Source: Ga0077555 sp046154645 (lineage in GTDB: Bacteria; Pseudomonadota; Alphaproteobacteria; Rhizobiales; Hyphomicrobiaceae). Taken from it: DNA of 64,000 bases. The notes under the pieces are model-generated. The model was not told where the DNA came from. It saw only the letters and a program-made list of their open reading frames with translations, and made no database searches. The translations under genes were made by a program, and so were the position numbers. This document shows positions 25,531-33,708 of the stretch, piece after piece; within the stretch, counting starts at the first letter, position 1, and every line of letters begins with the position of its first letter. The stretch is taken from contig JBJXDZ010000010.1 in NCBI GenBank assembly GCA_046154645.1, forward strand, positions 62,001 through 126,000, given 5' to 3'.

Positions 25531-26766
25531 TCAGGCCGCAGCCTTGTCATACACCGTCGCGGCCGCGTCGACACCCTTGCCGGAAGGCGTCGTGAAACCG
25601 GCGCGACGCAGAACCTGCTCGAGCGAGGCCAGGCAACGCAGCACGTTCTGGCGCCGACACACATAACCCATGGTACCGATGCGCCAGATCTTGCCGGCCA
25701 GCGGTCCGAAGGAGGTGCCGATCTCGATGCCGAAGTCGTTGAGCAGGTCGGCACGCAACCTGTCCGGGTCCTTGATGGCTTTCGGAATAACGACGCCGGT
25801 CACATTGGCCATGCGGTTCTGTGCGTCACCGAACAGTTCGAGCCCCATCGCCTCGAGACCCGCCCGAAGCGCGGCCGACGCCAGGCGATGCCGCGCGATG
25901 CCCTTATCCAGGCCTTCCTCCAGCACCACGCGGGCGCACTCTCGTGCCGCGTACAGCATGGAGGCGGCCTCGGTGTGATGATTGAGCCGCTTTGGGCTCC
26001 AGTAGTCCATCAGCATGCCCAGATCGAAGTAGTTCGACTGGATGATCGGCCCGTTGCCGTCGATGGCACCGGCCGGCCGGATGCCCGCCTCGAAATGCCG
26101 CCGCGCCGCCACGACCTCGGCTACCCGCTCATTGAACGTGATGGGCGACGAGCCCGGCGGTCCCGACAGGCATTTCTGCAGGCCACAGGACGCGACATCA
26201 ATCTGCCAGAGATCAGTCTCGAACGGGTTGCCTGCAATGGAAGCCGTGCCATCGACATAGAGCAGTGCCCCATGGCGGCGGCAGATTGGCCCGATCTCGG
26301 CCAAGGGATGCAGCACCGTGGTCGAGGTATCGCCTTGGCACATGGCAACGACCTTCGGCTGCACCCGGTTGATGGCCGCCTCGATCGCGGCTGGATCAAA
26401 CACTGTCCCCCACTCGGTTTCGATCGTCGTCACGTCGGCGCGTGCCCGCCGCGCGATCTCGGCCAGCAGATGCCCGAAGCGTCCGAAGATTGGCACCAGC
26501 ACCCTATCGCCGGGCACGATGATCGAGGTCAGGCAAGCCTCGATGCCGGCCCGTGCCGTGCCGTCGATCAGCATGGTCCATTGATTGTCGGTGCGGAAGA
26601 CGTTCCGGTAGAGCGCCATGACCTGGTTCATGTAGCTGGTGAACTGCGGATCGAACTGGCCCTGCAGCGGCACCGACATGGCGCGCAGGACGCGTGGATA
26701 GACATCGACGGGGCCTGGACCCATCAACAGTCGCGGCTCCGGGTCCAACTCCTCGAAATAGGTCAT
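25531..26766 (-). CDS. Class V aminotransferase, (S)-ureidoglycine--glyoxylate type
   Basis: A 411-aa PLP enzyme. Signatures are MGPGPVDVYPRV, DGTARAGIEA, the PLP lysine in GLQKCLSGPPGSSP, and a C-terminal block SFGPLAGKIWRIGTMG. The segment NYFDLGMLMDYWSPKRLNHH resembles PucG/HpxJ, which transfer the amino group of ureidoglycine to glyoxylate and release oxalurate. Oxalurate is the substrate of the oxamate carbamoyltransferase system, and DUF1116/FdrA-tail genes lie 0.7 kb downstream in the same direction. Alanine- or serine-glyoxylate aminotransferase is the alternative assignment. Confidence 0.8.
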   Translation of the reverse strand: MTYFEELDPEPRLLMGPGPVDVYPRVLRAMSVPLQGQFDPQFTSYMNQVMALYRNVFRTDNQWTMLIDGTARAGIEACLTSIIVPGDRVLVPIFGRFGHLLAEIARRARADVTTIETEWGTVFDPAAIEAAINRVQPKVVAMCQGDTSTTVLHPLAEIGPICRRHGALLYVDGTASIAGNPFETDLWQIDVASCGLQKCLSGPPGSSPITFNERVAEVVAARRHFEAGIRPAGAIDGNGPIIQSNYFDLGMLMDYWSPKRLNHHTEAASMLYAARECARVVLEEGLDKGIARHRLASAALRAGLEAMGLELFGDAQNRMANVTGVVIPKAIKDPDRLRADLLNDFGIEIGTSFGPLAGKIWRIGTMGYVCRRQNVLRCLASLEQVLRRAGFTTPSGKGVDAAATVYDKAAA

Positions 26767-27069
26767 GATCTCTGTCCAACTTTTTCCGTGACTGGTGAGC
26801 TCGGGCGACCACCGGCACTTCGACCCAGCAATCCATCGCCAGTCATCGTGCGTTCATCAAGTATCGTGTCCTATCAGGTGCACAGGCCGCCGTCATGCTT
26901 ACGGCAGTTGCTGCTCAACCGATCTTGTCGCGAACAGCAACACTGTTTTCCCGCAATACATCGAGTAGCGACGGAAAATTTGCCGGATCGGCGACGGATG
27001 AAACGGGCAGTTCTCGTTGCCCTGAGACCACGCCCTGAAAGAGCACGTCAAGCGAATGGAGAGATGACC

Positions 27070-27369
27070 ATGCGATTCATGACAAAGCTTGCTGGCCCCC
27101 TCGCGGGACTGGCACTCGGACTGGCCGCCACCACCGCTGCAGCCGCACCGACAGGCTCAGGACTTGGAGGCCTCAAGACGGATGCGGCAGCAGCTTCGGC
27201 CGTTGAGAAGACCTACTGGACCGTACGCTGCCACTATCACCGCGGCTACAAGCACTGCAACCGCATCTGGGTTACCCCGTATGTGATCGCCCCGCCGGTG
27301 CTCTTTTACGGCTCGCGGCACTACGGCCCGCGCCGCTACGGCTACTACGGCCATCGCCGTTACCGCTGA
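27070..27369 (+). CDS. Small secreted Tyr/His/Arg-rich protein
   Basis: A 99-aa exported protein with a signal peptide (LAGPLAGLALGLAATTAAAA) and a C-terminal half rich in Tyr, His, Gly and Arg. It contains the Cys pair RCHYHRGYKHCN seen in many small rhizobial exported proteins, and resembles the His-rich protein at 62961-63194 in layout. The ATG at 27070 is eight bases after GGAG; ATG 27064 lies too close to that site. The 303 bases upstream (26767-27069) show no gene or repeat. Function unknown. Confidence 0.7.
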   Translation: MRFMTKLAGPLAGLALGLAATTAAAAPTGSGLGGLKTDAAAASAVEKTYWTVRCHYHRGYKHCNRIWVTPYVIAPPVLFYGSRHYGPRRYGYYGHRRYR

Positions 27370-27393
27370 TCAGAGACCACATACCGGATCGAA

Positions 27394-27422
27394 GGGTCGT
27401 CCGCTGGCGCAGCGGGCGGCCC
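27394..27422 (+). terminator. Hairpin, possible terminator of the small secreted-protein gene
   Basis: A 12-bp stem with two G-T pairs (27394-27405 with 27411-27422) lies 24 bases after the stop codon. The following T content is low (TTCGGTCGTTT), so termination may be weak. Confidence 0.45.
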
Positions 27423-27619
27423 TTCGGTCGTTTGGTGCCACCGTAAAAATCATCGTCCTGACGCGCTTCAGCAAATTTCTTAAGGCTTGCCGCCATTGTG
27501 CCTGTCAGCGTGCTTGACGGACGCATTGCCGCAGGCGCACCATACTCTTGCCGTGCCCTGAACCCTCAGGCACGGGCGCGGCTCTCCGTTCGCATGCCTG
27601 AGCGACAAGGAGCAGCCCC

Positions 27620-29668
27620 ATGGGGAAATCCGACGGAGCCGCGGGCCGCAGTGCCCGCTGCATCGCACTGGTCGGGCCGTACCTTTCCGGCAAGACCACA
27701 CTCCTCGAAGCCATCCTGGCCCGCACCGGCGCCATCACTCGCCAAGGCACGATCGCCGACAAGAACACGGTCGGTGACGCCGCGCCCGAAGCCCGTGAGC
27801 ACGGCATGAGCGTCGAGCCTAACATCGCCGACGTGGAATTCCTCGGCGATAAGTTCACCTTTATCGACTGCCCTGGCTCCATCGAGTTCCAGAGCGAGGC
27901 GAGCGCCATCCTCGCCGCCTGTGACGCCGCCGTCGTCGTCATCGAACCCGATCCCAAACGCATGCCCGCGCTGCAGCTGGTGCTGAAACAGCTCGACGAC
28001 CGCGGCATTCCGCATTTCCTGTTCCTGAACAAGATCGACAGCTTCACGGTTCCGGTGCGCGAGATCATTCCCATGCTGCAGCCAGCGAGCAAAGTGCCGC
28101 TGGTGCTGCGCCAAGTGCCGATCTGGGAGAACGGCATCGCCACCGGGTTCGTCGATCTCGCCTCCGAGCGCGCCTTCATCTATCGCGAGCACGCGCCGTC
28201 CGAAATCATCGACATGCCCGCCTCCGTGAAAGAACGCGAGCAGGAAGCCCGCTTCCAGATGCTGGAGAAGCTCGCCGACTACGATGACGAGCTCATGGAG
28301 CAGCTGCTTTCCGACATGCAGCCGCCGCGCGATCGCATCTTCGACGATCTGGCGCGCGAGCTTCGCGAAGGTCTCATCTGTCCCGTGCTGCTCGGCTCGG
28401 CCGAGAATGGCAACGGTGTCGGCCGCCTGCTGAAGGCGCTGCGGCATGAAGCCCCCTTCGTCGGCGAAACCGCCAAGCGCATGAAGCTCGAGAATGCCCG
28501 TTCCGCGGCGCAAATCGTCAAGACGCTCTACACCGCCCACGGCGGCAAGCTGTCCGTGGCGCGCGTCCTTGCCGGCGAGTTTGCCGAGGGCAGCACCGTC
28601 ATGGGCGACGGCACCGAGGAGCGCATTGCCGGCGTGTTCTCGCTCACCGGCCAGGAGGCGAAGAAGCGTGGTATAGCCAAAGCCGGCGATACGGTGGCTT
28701 TCGCGCGTCTGGAGCGGATCCGCACGGGCGAGACAGTCACCCTCGAAAAGGGCGGCATCAACCAGATCAAGGCCGTCGAGAAACCAATCCCCGTGTTCGG
28801 CACGGCCATCGAGCTGAAAGACCGCAAGGATGAGGTCAAGCTCACCGCGGCGCTGGGTAAGCTGACAGAGGAAGATCCAAGCATCATCGTCGAGCACGCC
28901 AAGGATACGCACCAGATCGTGCTCTGGGGCCAGGGCGAGATGCACCTGCGCGTCATTCTCGAGCGCCTGCGTCGCAAATACGGCATCGAGGCCGTCACCC
29001 GCCGCCGTCAGGTGCCCTACAAGGAGACCATCCGGAAACCCATCGAGATCCGCGGCCGGCACAAGAAGCAGTCGGGCGGCCACGGCCAATTCGGCGACGT
29101 GGTGCTGGAGATCAAGCCATTGGCCCGCGGTGAGGGCTTCAAGTTCGACGACCGCATCCATGGCGGCGTCGTGCCCAAGCAGTTCATCCCATCAGTCGAG
29201 ATCGGCGTGAAGGACTATCTCGGTCACGGTCCGTTGGGCTTTCCCGTGGTCGACGTCGCCGTGACGCTGACCGACGGCTCCTACCATACGGTGGATTCCT
29301 CCGACATGGCCTTCCGGCAGGCAGGACGCCTCGCCATGTCCGAGGGGTTGCCGAAGTGCAATCCCGTGCTGCTCGAGCCGATCATGCACGTCGAGATCAC
29401 GGTGCCCTCGGAAGCGACGGCGCGCATCAACGCCATCATCTCGCAGCGCCGCGGCCAGATCCTGGGGTTCGATGCCCGCGAGGGTTGGTCCGGCTGGGAT
29501 GTGGTGCAGGCACAGATGCCGGAGACCGAGATCCAGGATCTGATCATCGAGCTCAGATCGGTGACGGCGGGGGTCGGCACCTACACGGCCCGCTTCGATC
29601 ACCTCTCGGAACTGACTGGCAAGCTCGCCGATCAGGTCCTCGCGGGCCATCGAGCTGCGGCGGAGTAG
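27620..29668 (+). CDS. EF-G-like translational GTPase (second EF-G type)
   Basis: The 682-aa protein has the five-domain layout of elongation factor G: P-loop GPYLSGKT (19-26), NKID, domain II, domain IV (SGGHGQFGDVVLEIKPL) and domain V (EVTVPSEA-like VEITVPSEATARI). The G3 motif, DTPGH in canonical EF-G, reads DCPGS at 83-87, so the GTPase-activating His is Ser87. It therefore belongs to the divergent EF-G-like group kept alongside a normal EF-G. The start has AAGGAG seven bases upstream. It is followed by its own terminator and no str-operon genes. Confidence 0.9.
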   Translation: MGKSDGAAGRSARCIALVGPYLSGKTTLLEAILARTGAITRQGTIADKNTVGDAAPEAREHGMSVEPNIADVEFLGDKFTFIDCPGSIEFQSEASAILAACDAAVVVIEPDPKRMPALQLVLKQLDDRGIPHFLFLNKIDSFTVPVREIIPMLQPASKVPLVLRQVPIWENGIATGFVDLASERAFIYREHAPSEIIDMPASVKEREQEARFQMLEKLADYDDELMEQLLSDMQPPRDRIFDDLARELREGLICPVLLGSAENGNGVGRLLKALRHEAPFVGETAKRMKLENARSAAQIVKTLYTAHGGKLSVARVLAGEFAEGSTVMGDGTEERIAGVFSLTGQEAKKRGIAKAGDTVAFARLERIRTGETVTLEKGGINQIKAVEKPIPVFGTAIELKDRKDEVKLTAALGKLTEEDPSIIVEHAKDTHQIVLWGQGEMHLRVILERLRRKYGIEAVTRRRQVPYKETIRKPIEIRGRHKKQSGGHGQFGDVVLEIKPLARGEGFKFDDRIHGGVVPKQFIPSVEIGVKDYLGHGPLGFPVVDVAVTLTDGSYHTVDSSDMAFRQAGRLAMSEGLPKCNPVLLEPIMHVEITVPSEATARINAIISQRRGQILGFDAREGWSGWDVVQAQMPETEIQDLIIELRSVTAGVGTYTARFDHLSELTGKLADQVLAGHRAAAE

Positions 29669-29693
29669 GCGGGGCGCTCATGCCTGCTGCCAA

Positions 29694-29726
29694 GCCGGGA
29701 GCGCCGTGACCGCTCCCGGCATTTTT
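29694..29726 (+). terminator. Rho-independent terminator of the EF-G-like gene
   Basis: A perfect 10-bp stem (29694-29703 with 29711-29720), a 7-base loop and five T (29722-29726) start 26 bases after the stop of the EF-G-like gene. Confidence 0.85.
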
Positions 29727-29755
29727 CGTTTGCTAACCTGGAGACCAACCAGCGC

Positions 29756-30136
29756 ATGCTTGCTCGTTTGCGACAGTGGGCCCGCGCTATCCGACGCGAT
29801 GCCCACGCGCTGTATCTTGCCGCCCGCGATCCCCGCCTGCCGTGGCCTGTGAAGCTGTTGGCGGCTGCCATTGCGGCCTATGCCTTGTCACCCATCGATC
29901 TCATTCCGGATTTCGTACCCATTCTCGGCTATCTCGACGACCTCATTATCTTGCCGCTGGCTATTCTGCTCGTCATGAAACTGGTGCCACCGGCCATCAT
30001 GGCTGAGCACAGAGCCATTGCGGATCAAGCCATGAACCGCCCGGTCAGCCGGGGCGCCGTCGTGGTCATTGGTGTTGTTTGGGCCGCGTCGGCCGTTCTG
30101 GTGGCCGCGATTGCATGGCGCATATTCCACGGCTGA
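29756..30136 (+). CDS. YkvA-family (DUF1232) membrane protein
   Basis: The 126-aa protein contains the DUF1232 core LPWPVKLLAAAIAAYALSPIDLIPDFVPILGYLDDLIILPLAI (about residues 28-71), two or three hydrophobic segments, and a C-terminal transmembrane helix (GAVVVIGVVWAASAVLVAAI). The SPIDLIPD motif is diagnostic of the family, whose function is unknown. It has its own reading frame between the EF-G terminator and the serine hydrolase gene. Confidence 0.85.
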   Translation: MLARLRQWARAIRRDAHALYLAARDPRLPWPVKLLAAAIAAYALSPIDLIPDFVPILGYLDDLIILPLAILLVMKLVPPAIMAEHRAIADQAMNRPVSRGAVVVIGVVWAASAVLVAAIAWRIFHG

Positions 30137-30228
30137 TGGCCGCTTTGCCTCACAGTTGATTGACGCCCAGCGATCGATCCCCGAAGGTGCGGCCGATCTG
30201 AGATTTGAACCGTAGTCAGGCGGAGCGC

Positions 30229-31362
30229 ATGTCCTCGAACAGAACCACGTACGTCCCACCCGCCCATGGGCAGACCTGGGCGCACACAGAGCCTGCCGCA
30301 GCCGGCTTCGATGCGGCCAAGCTTGGCCAGGCCGTTGCCTTTGCCGAGGCCGCTGAAACGCCCTGGCCGCGTTCGTTTTATCATGCCGATGGCCGGTATG
30401 TCGGCATCGTCGAATGGAATGAGACCGGGCCGTGGAGCGAGGTGGCGGGCTTCACGCGCGTGCGCGGTGGTCCAGCCGGCCTGATCATGAAGGGCGGCCG
30501 CATCGTCACCCAATGGGGCGATCCGAACCGCGCCGACATGACCTTCAGCGTCGCCAAGAGCGCCATCTCGATCTGCGCCGGCATTGCTGTGGCCGATGGC
30601 CTGATCCCGGGCTTGGATGAGCCCGTTGGGCGGACGGTCAAGTCGCCACTGTTCGAAGGCGCCCACAACAGCCTGATCACGTGGCGGCATCTGTTGCAGC
30701 AGTCGAGCGAGTGGCAGGGGGTGCTGTTCGAGAAATCCGATCAGGTCGATCACAACCGCAATCTCGACGGCCAGAACACGCGCAAGGGCGAGAAGCGGGA
30801 GCTCAAGACGCCCGGCAGCTATTACGAATACAACGACGTGCGCGTGAACGTGCTGGCGCTGGCGCTGCTGCATCGTTTCGGCAAGCCGTTGCCCGAGGTG
30901 CTGCGTGAGCGCGTCATGAACCCGATCGGCGCTTCGGCCGAGTGGGAATGGCACGGCTATCGCACCTCGTGGGTGGATGTTGCCGGCAAGCGCCTGCAGT
31001 CGGTGTCGGGCGGCGCGCACTGGGGCGGCGGGCTGTTCATCTCGGCGGTGGATCTTGCCCGCATCGGCCTCTTGTTCGCCCAGGGTGGCAGGTGGGGCGA
31101 GAAACAAGTGCTGCCCGCGTCGTGGGTGAAGGAGTCACTCACGCCGTCGCCGACCAACCCGAACTATGGCCTCATGTGGTGGCTCAATACGGGCCGCAAG
31201 CAGCACCCGGCATTGCCGGAGGAGGCTTACTTCGCGCTCGGCGCCGGCAACAACATGATCGTCGTGCTGCCAAAGCACGATGTGGTCGCCGTGCTGCGCT
31301 GGCTCGACAAGCGCCAGTGCGGCGGCTTCTTCGAGCGGCTGATGGCGGCGGTGAAGGTATGA
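30229..31362 (+). CDS. Class C beta-lactamase-related serine hydrolase
   Basis: The 377-aa protein has the catalytic SxxK as FSVAKSAIS and the second motif as YEYND, so it is a penicillin-binding-protein-like or esterase-type member. The third motif region is GGAHWGGGL and GLMWWLN near the C-terminus, typical of this family rather than true AmpC. No signal peptide is seen, so the enzyme is probably cytoplasmic and not an antibiotic-resistance factor. The ATG at 30229 was chosen over TTG 30205. An MFS gene starts five bases after its end. Confidence 0.82.
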   Translation: MSSNRTTYVPPAHGQTWAHTEPAAAGFDAAKLGQAVAFAEAAETPWPRSFYHADGRYVGIVEWNETGPWSEVAGFTRVRGGPAGLIMKGGRIVTQWGDPNRADMTFSVAKSAISICAGIAVADGLIPGLDEPVGRTVKSPLFEGAHNSLITWRHLLQQSSEWQGVLFEKSDQVDHNRNLDGQNTRKGEKRELKTPGSYYEYNDVRVNVLALALLHRFGKPLPEVLRERVMNPIGASAEWEWHGYRTSWVDVAGKRLQSVSGGAHWGGGLFISAVDLARIGLLFAQGGRWGEKQVLPASWVKESLTPSPTNPNYGLMWWLNTGRKQHPALPEEAYFALGAGNNMIVVLPKHDVVAVLRWLDKRQCGGFFERLMAAVKV

Positions 31363-31366
31363 TCGC

Positions 31367-32698
31367 ATGACGACTTCCGCGTCCGGCGGTAGCGATCCTG
31401 GCATCACGCCAGCGGCGCAACGGCTGGCGTTTTGGGGCTGGCTGACCGGAGCGCTGTTTTTCTTTTATGCCTGGGTGCTGCGAGTGACGCCGAGCGTCAT
31501 GGTCGATGACCTGATGCGCGACCTCTCGGTCGGCGCGGGCGCCATCGGTGGCCTCTCCGCATTCTACTTTTACAGCTACGCCGGCCTGCAGTTGCCGATT
31601 GGCATGCTCATCGACCGCTATGGGCCGCGCCGACTGATGACTCTGGCCGGCCTCGGTTGCGCCGTGGGCTGCGCACTCTTTGCTTTTAGCACGTCGTTGT
31701 GGGCATTGTCGGCGGCGCGCTTTCTGATTGGGGCAGCCGCAGGCTTCAGTCTGGTTGGCGCGATGGCCGTGGCGGGCCAATGGTTCCCGCCAGCCCGGTT
31801 CGCGCTGCTCTCCGGTTTCGCCATGATGCTCGGCATGGCCGGCGGCGTCTTCGGACAGGCACCCATGCGCCTCGCCGTTGAAGCGAGCGACTGGCGCACC
31901 GCCATGCTGGTGACGGGCGCCGGTGGCATCGTCATCGCAGTCGCGGCATGGGCAACCGTCCGCGATCGCCGCCGCGGCCCGCGCGGACTTGGCTCCGTCT
32001 TCACCGGCCTCGGTCACGTTGCACGCAATCCCCAGACGTGGCTGTTGGCCGTCGCGGGCCTTGGATCGACGGGGCCGCTGCTCGGCTTTGCAGGCTTGTG
32101 GGGCGTCCCCTATCTCGTCACCACGCAAGGGCTCTCGCAATCGCAGGCCGCCGGCATTACGTCGTTTGTCTTCATCGGCTGGGGCGTCGGCGCGCCGGTC
32201 TTCGGCTGGCTGTCAGACCGGATCAAGTTGCGCCGACCGCCCTTTGTCTGTGGGTTGTTGCTGTCCGCCGCCGCGCTTGCCACCCTCGTGCTGGCACCGG
32301 GTTTGACACCTGCCGCCATCGCGGGCCTTTGCTTTCTCTCGGGCTTTGGCGGCTCAGCCCAGATCGTCGGCTTCGCCGCCACGCGCGAGCATAATCCGAC
32401 ACGGTTCAGTGGCACGGCCATTGGTCTCGTCAACGGCATGATGACCGGTGGTGGCGCGCTCTATCAACCGCTGGTGGGATGGCTGCTGGACCTTGGCTGG
32501 AACGGTCAACTCGCCGGCGGCGCCCGGGTCTATGACGCGGAGACCTATCGCATGGCGTTCCTGGTCCTGATCGCTGGCACGGTCATCGCGGCGATCTGTG
32601 CCTTTCTGCTGCGTGAGACGCGCTGCCAATCCCTCGAGGAGCGCCAAGCTGCATCAGGCTCGCTGTCCGCACCTGACAAGCCCGTCGCCATCCGCTAG
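31367..32698 (+). CDS. MFS transporter
   Basis: A 443-aa protein with twelve hydrophobic segments. The loop between helices 2 and 3 carries the MFS signature as IDRYGPRRLMTLAG, and the central loop after helix 6 is rich in Arg (VRDRRRGPRG). It starts five bases after the serine-hydrolase gene and is probably co-transcribed with it and with the dehydrogenase behind, suggesting uptake of a substrate processed by these enzymes. The substrate cannot be read from sequence. Confidence 0.85.
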   Translation: MTTSASGGSDPGITPAAQRLAFWGWLTGALFFFYAWVLRVTPSVMVDDLMRDLSVGAGAIGGLSAFYFYSYAGLQLPIGMLIDRYGPRRLMTLAGLGCAVGCALFAFSTSLWALSAARFLIGAAAGFSLVGAMAVAGQWFPPARFALLSGFAMMLGMAGGVFGQAPMRLAVEASDWRTAMLVTGAGGIVIAVAAWATVRDRRRGPRGLGSVFTGLGHVARNPQTWLLAVAGLGSTGPLLGFAGLWGVPYLVTTQGLSQSQAAGITSFVFIGWGVGAPVFGWLSDRIKLRRPPFVCGLLLSAAALATLVLAPGLTPAAIAGLCFLSGFGGSAQIVGFAATREHNPTRFSGTAIGLVNGMMTGGGALYQPLVGWLLDLGWNGQLAGGARVYDAETYRMAFLVLIAGTVIAAICAFLLRETRCQSLEERQAASGSLSAPDKPVAIR

Positions 32699-32736
32699 AA
32701 CCGGCACAACCCTCAAGAACCTCAAGGAGACGGGCA

Positions 32737-33630
32737 ATGGCGAAAGTGGCATTCATCGGCCTCGGCGTGATGGGCTACCCGATGGCGGGGCACCTGCTGA
32801 AAAAAGGCGGCCATGAGCTGACCGTCTACAATCGCACCGCCGCCAAGGCGCAGGCCTGGGTCAAGGAATACGGCGCTGGCCGTGCAGTTGCGACCCCGGC
32901 TGAAGCCGCCAAGGGCGCCGACTACGTGTTCTGCTGCGTTGGCAATGACGACGATCTGCGCGCGGTGACATTGGCCAAGGACGGTGCCTTCGAGACCGTG
33001 GGCAAGAATGCCATCTTCCTCGACAACACCACGGCGTCCGCCAACATCGCGCGTGAATTGTACGCGGCCGCCAAGGCCAAAGGCTTCCACTTCCTCGATG
33101 CGCCGGTATCCGGTGGCTCAGCCGGTGCCCAGAATGGCGTGCTAACCGTCATGATCGGCGGCGACAGCGACACCTACGAGCGCGCCAAGCCGGTGATCAT
33201 GAACTTCGCCCGCGCCGCCAACCTGATCGGTCCTCCAGGCTCGGGGCAGCTGACCAAGATGGTCAACCAGATCTGCATCGCCGGCCTCGTACAGGGCTTG
33301 GCCGAAGGCGTGCATTTCGCGCAAAAAGCCGGCCTCGATATCCCCATGGTGATCGAGACCATCTCCAAGGGCGCCGCCGGTTCCTGGCAGATGGACAATC
33401 GTTGGAAGGCGATGATGGAAGGCAAGTACGACTTCGGCTTCGCCTCCAGCTGGATGCGCAAGGACCTCGGCATCTCGATCGACGAGGCGCGCAAGAATGG
33501 CGCCCACTTGCCGGTCGCCGCACTGGTCGACCAGTTCTATTCCGAGGTGATCAAGCTCGGCGGCGCCCGTTGGGACACCTGCAGCCTGCTCGCCCGCCTC
33601 AACAACCAGAGCGCCGACAAGAAGGCGTAA
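32737..33630 (+). CDS. 3-hydroxyisobutyrate dehydrogenase-family oxidoreductase
   Basis: The 297-aa enzyme belongs to the beta-hydroxyacid dehydrogenases. It has the N-terminal NAD(P) fingerprint FIGLGVMGYPMAGHL, the substrate-binding DAPVSGGSAGAQNG, and the catalytic lysine in GSGQLTKMVNQ. Candidate reactions are 3-hydroxyisobutyrate or tartronate semialdehyde oxidoreduction. GGAG lies seven bases before the ATG. It follows the MFS gene by 38 bases in the same direction. A hairpin at 33658-33674 separates it from the convergent monooxygenase. Confidence 0.88.
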   Translation: MAKVAFIGLGVMGYPMAGHLLKKGGHELTVYNRTAAKAQAWVKEYGAGRAVATPAEAAKGADYVFCCVGNDDDLRAVTLAKDGAFETVGKNAIFLDNTTASANIARELYAAAKAKGFHFLDAPVSGGSAGAQNGVLTVMIGGDSDTYERAKPVIMNFARAANLIGPPGSGQLTKMVNQICIAGLVQGLAEGVHFAQKAGLDIPMVIETISKGAAGSWQMDNRWKAMMEGKYDFGFASSWMRKDLGISIDEARKNGAHLPVAALVDQFYSEVIKLGGARWDTCSLLARLNNQSADKKA

Positions 33631-33708
33631 ATCAATGCGGCCCGTTGCGGGAAGGCGTGACAGCCAAGCTGTCATGCGCCCCGCAAGAGGCCATGCAGTG
33701 GGGCGGCA

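Noticed and set aside
25504..27369. 621-codon plus-strand frame ending in the small secreted-protein gene
   Set aside because: Only the last 99 codons have a signal peptide, ribosome site and family resemblance; the rest is antisense to the aminotransferase.
27566..29161. Minus-strand open frame of 531 codons opposite the EF-G-like gene
   Set aside because: Shadow of the codon bias of a bona fide EF-G gene; no motif in the translation.
30229..31362. Serine hydrolase considered as a beta-lactam resistance gene
   Set aside because: It lacks a signal peptide and the AmpC-type KTG context; it fits the esterase-like members of the class C family.
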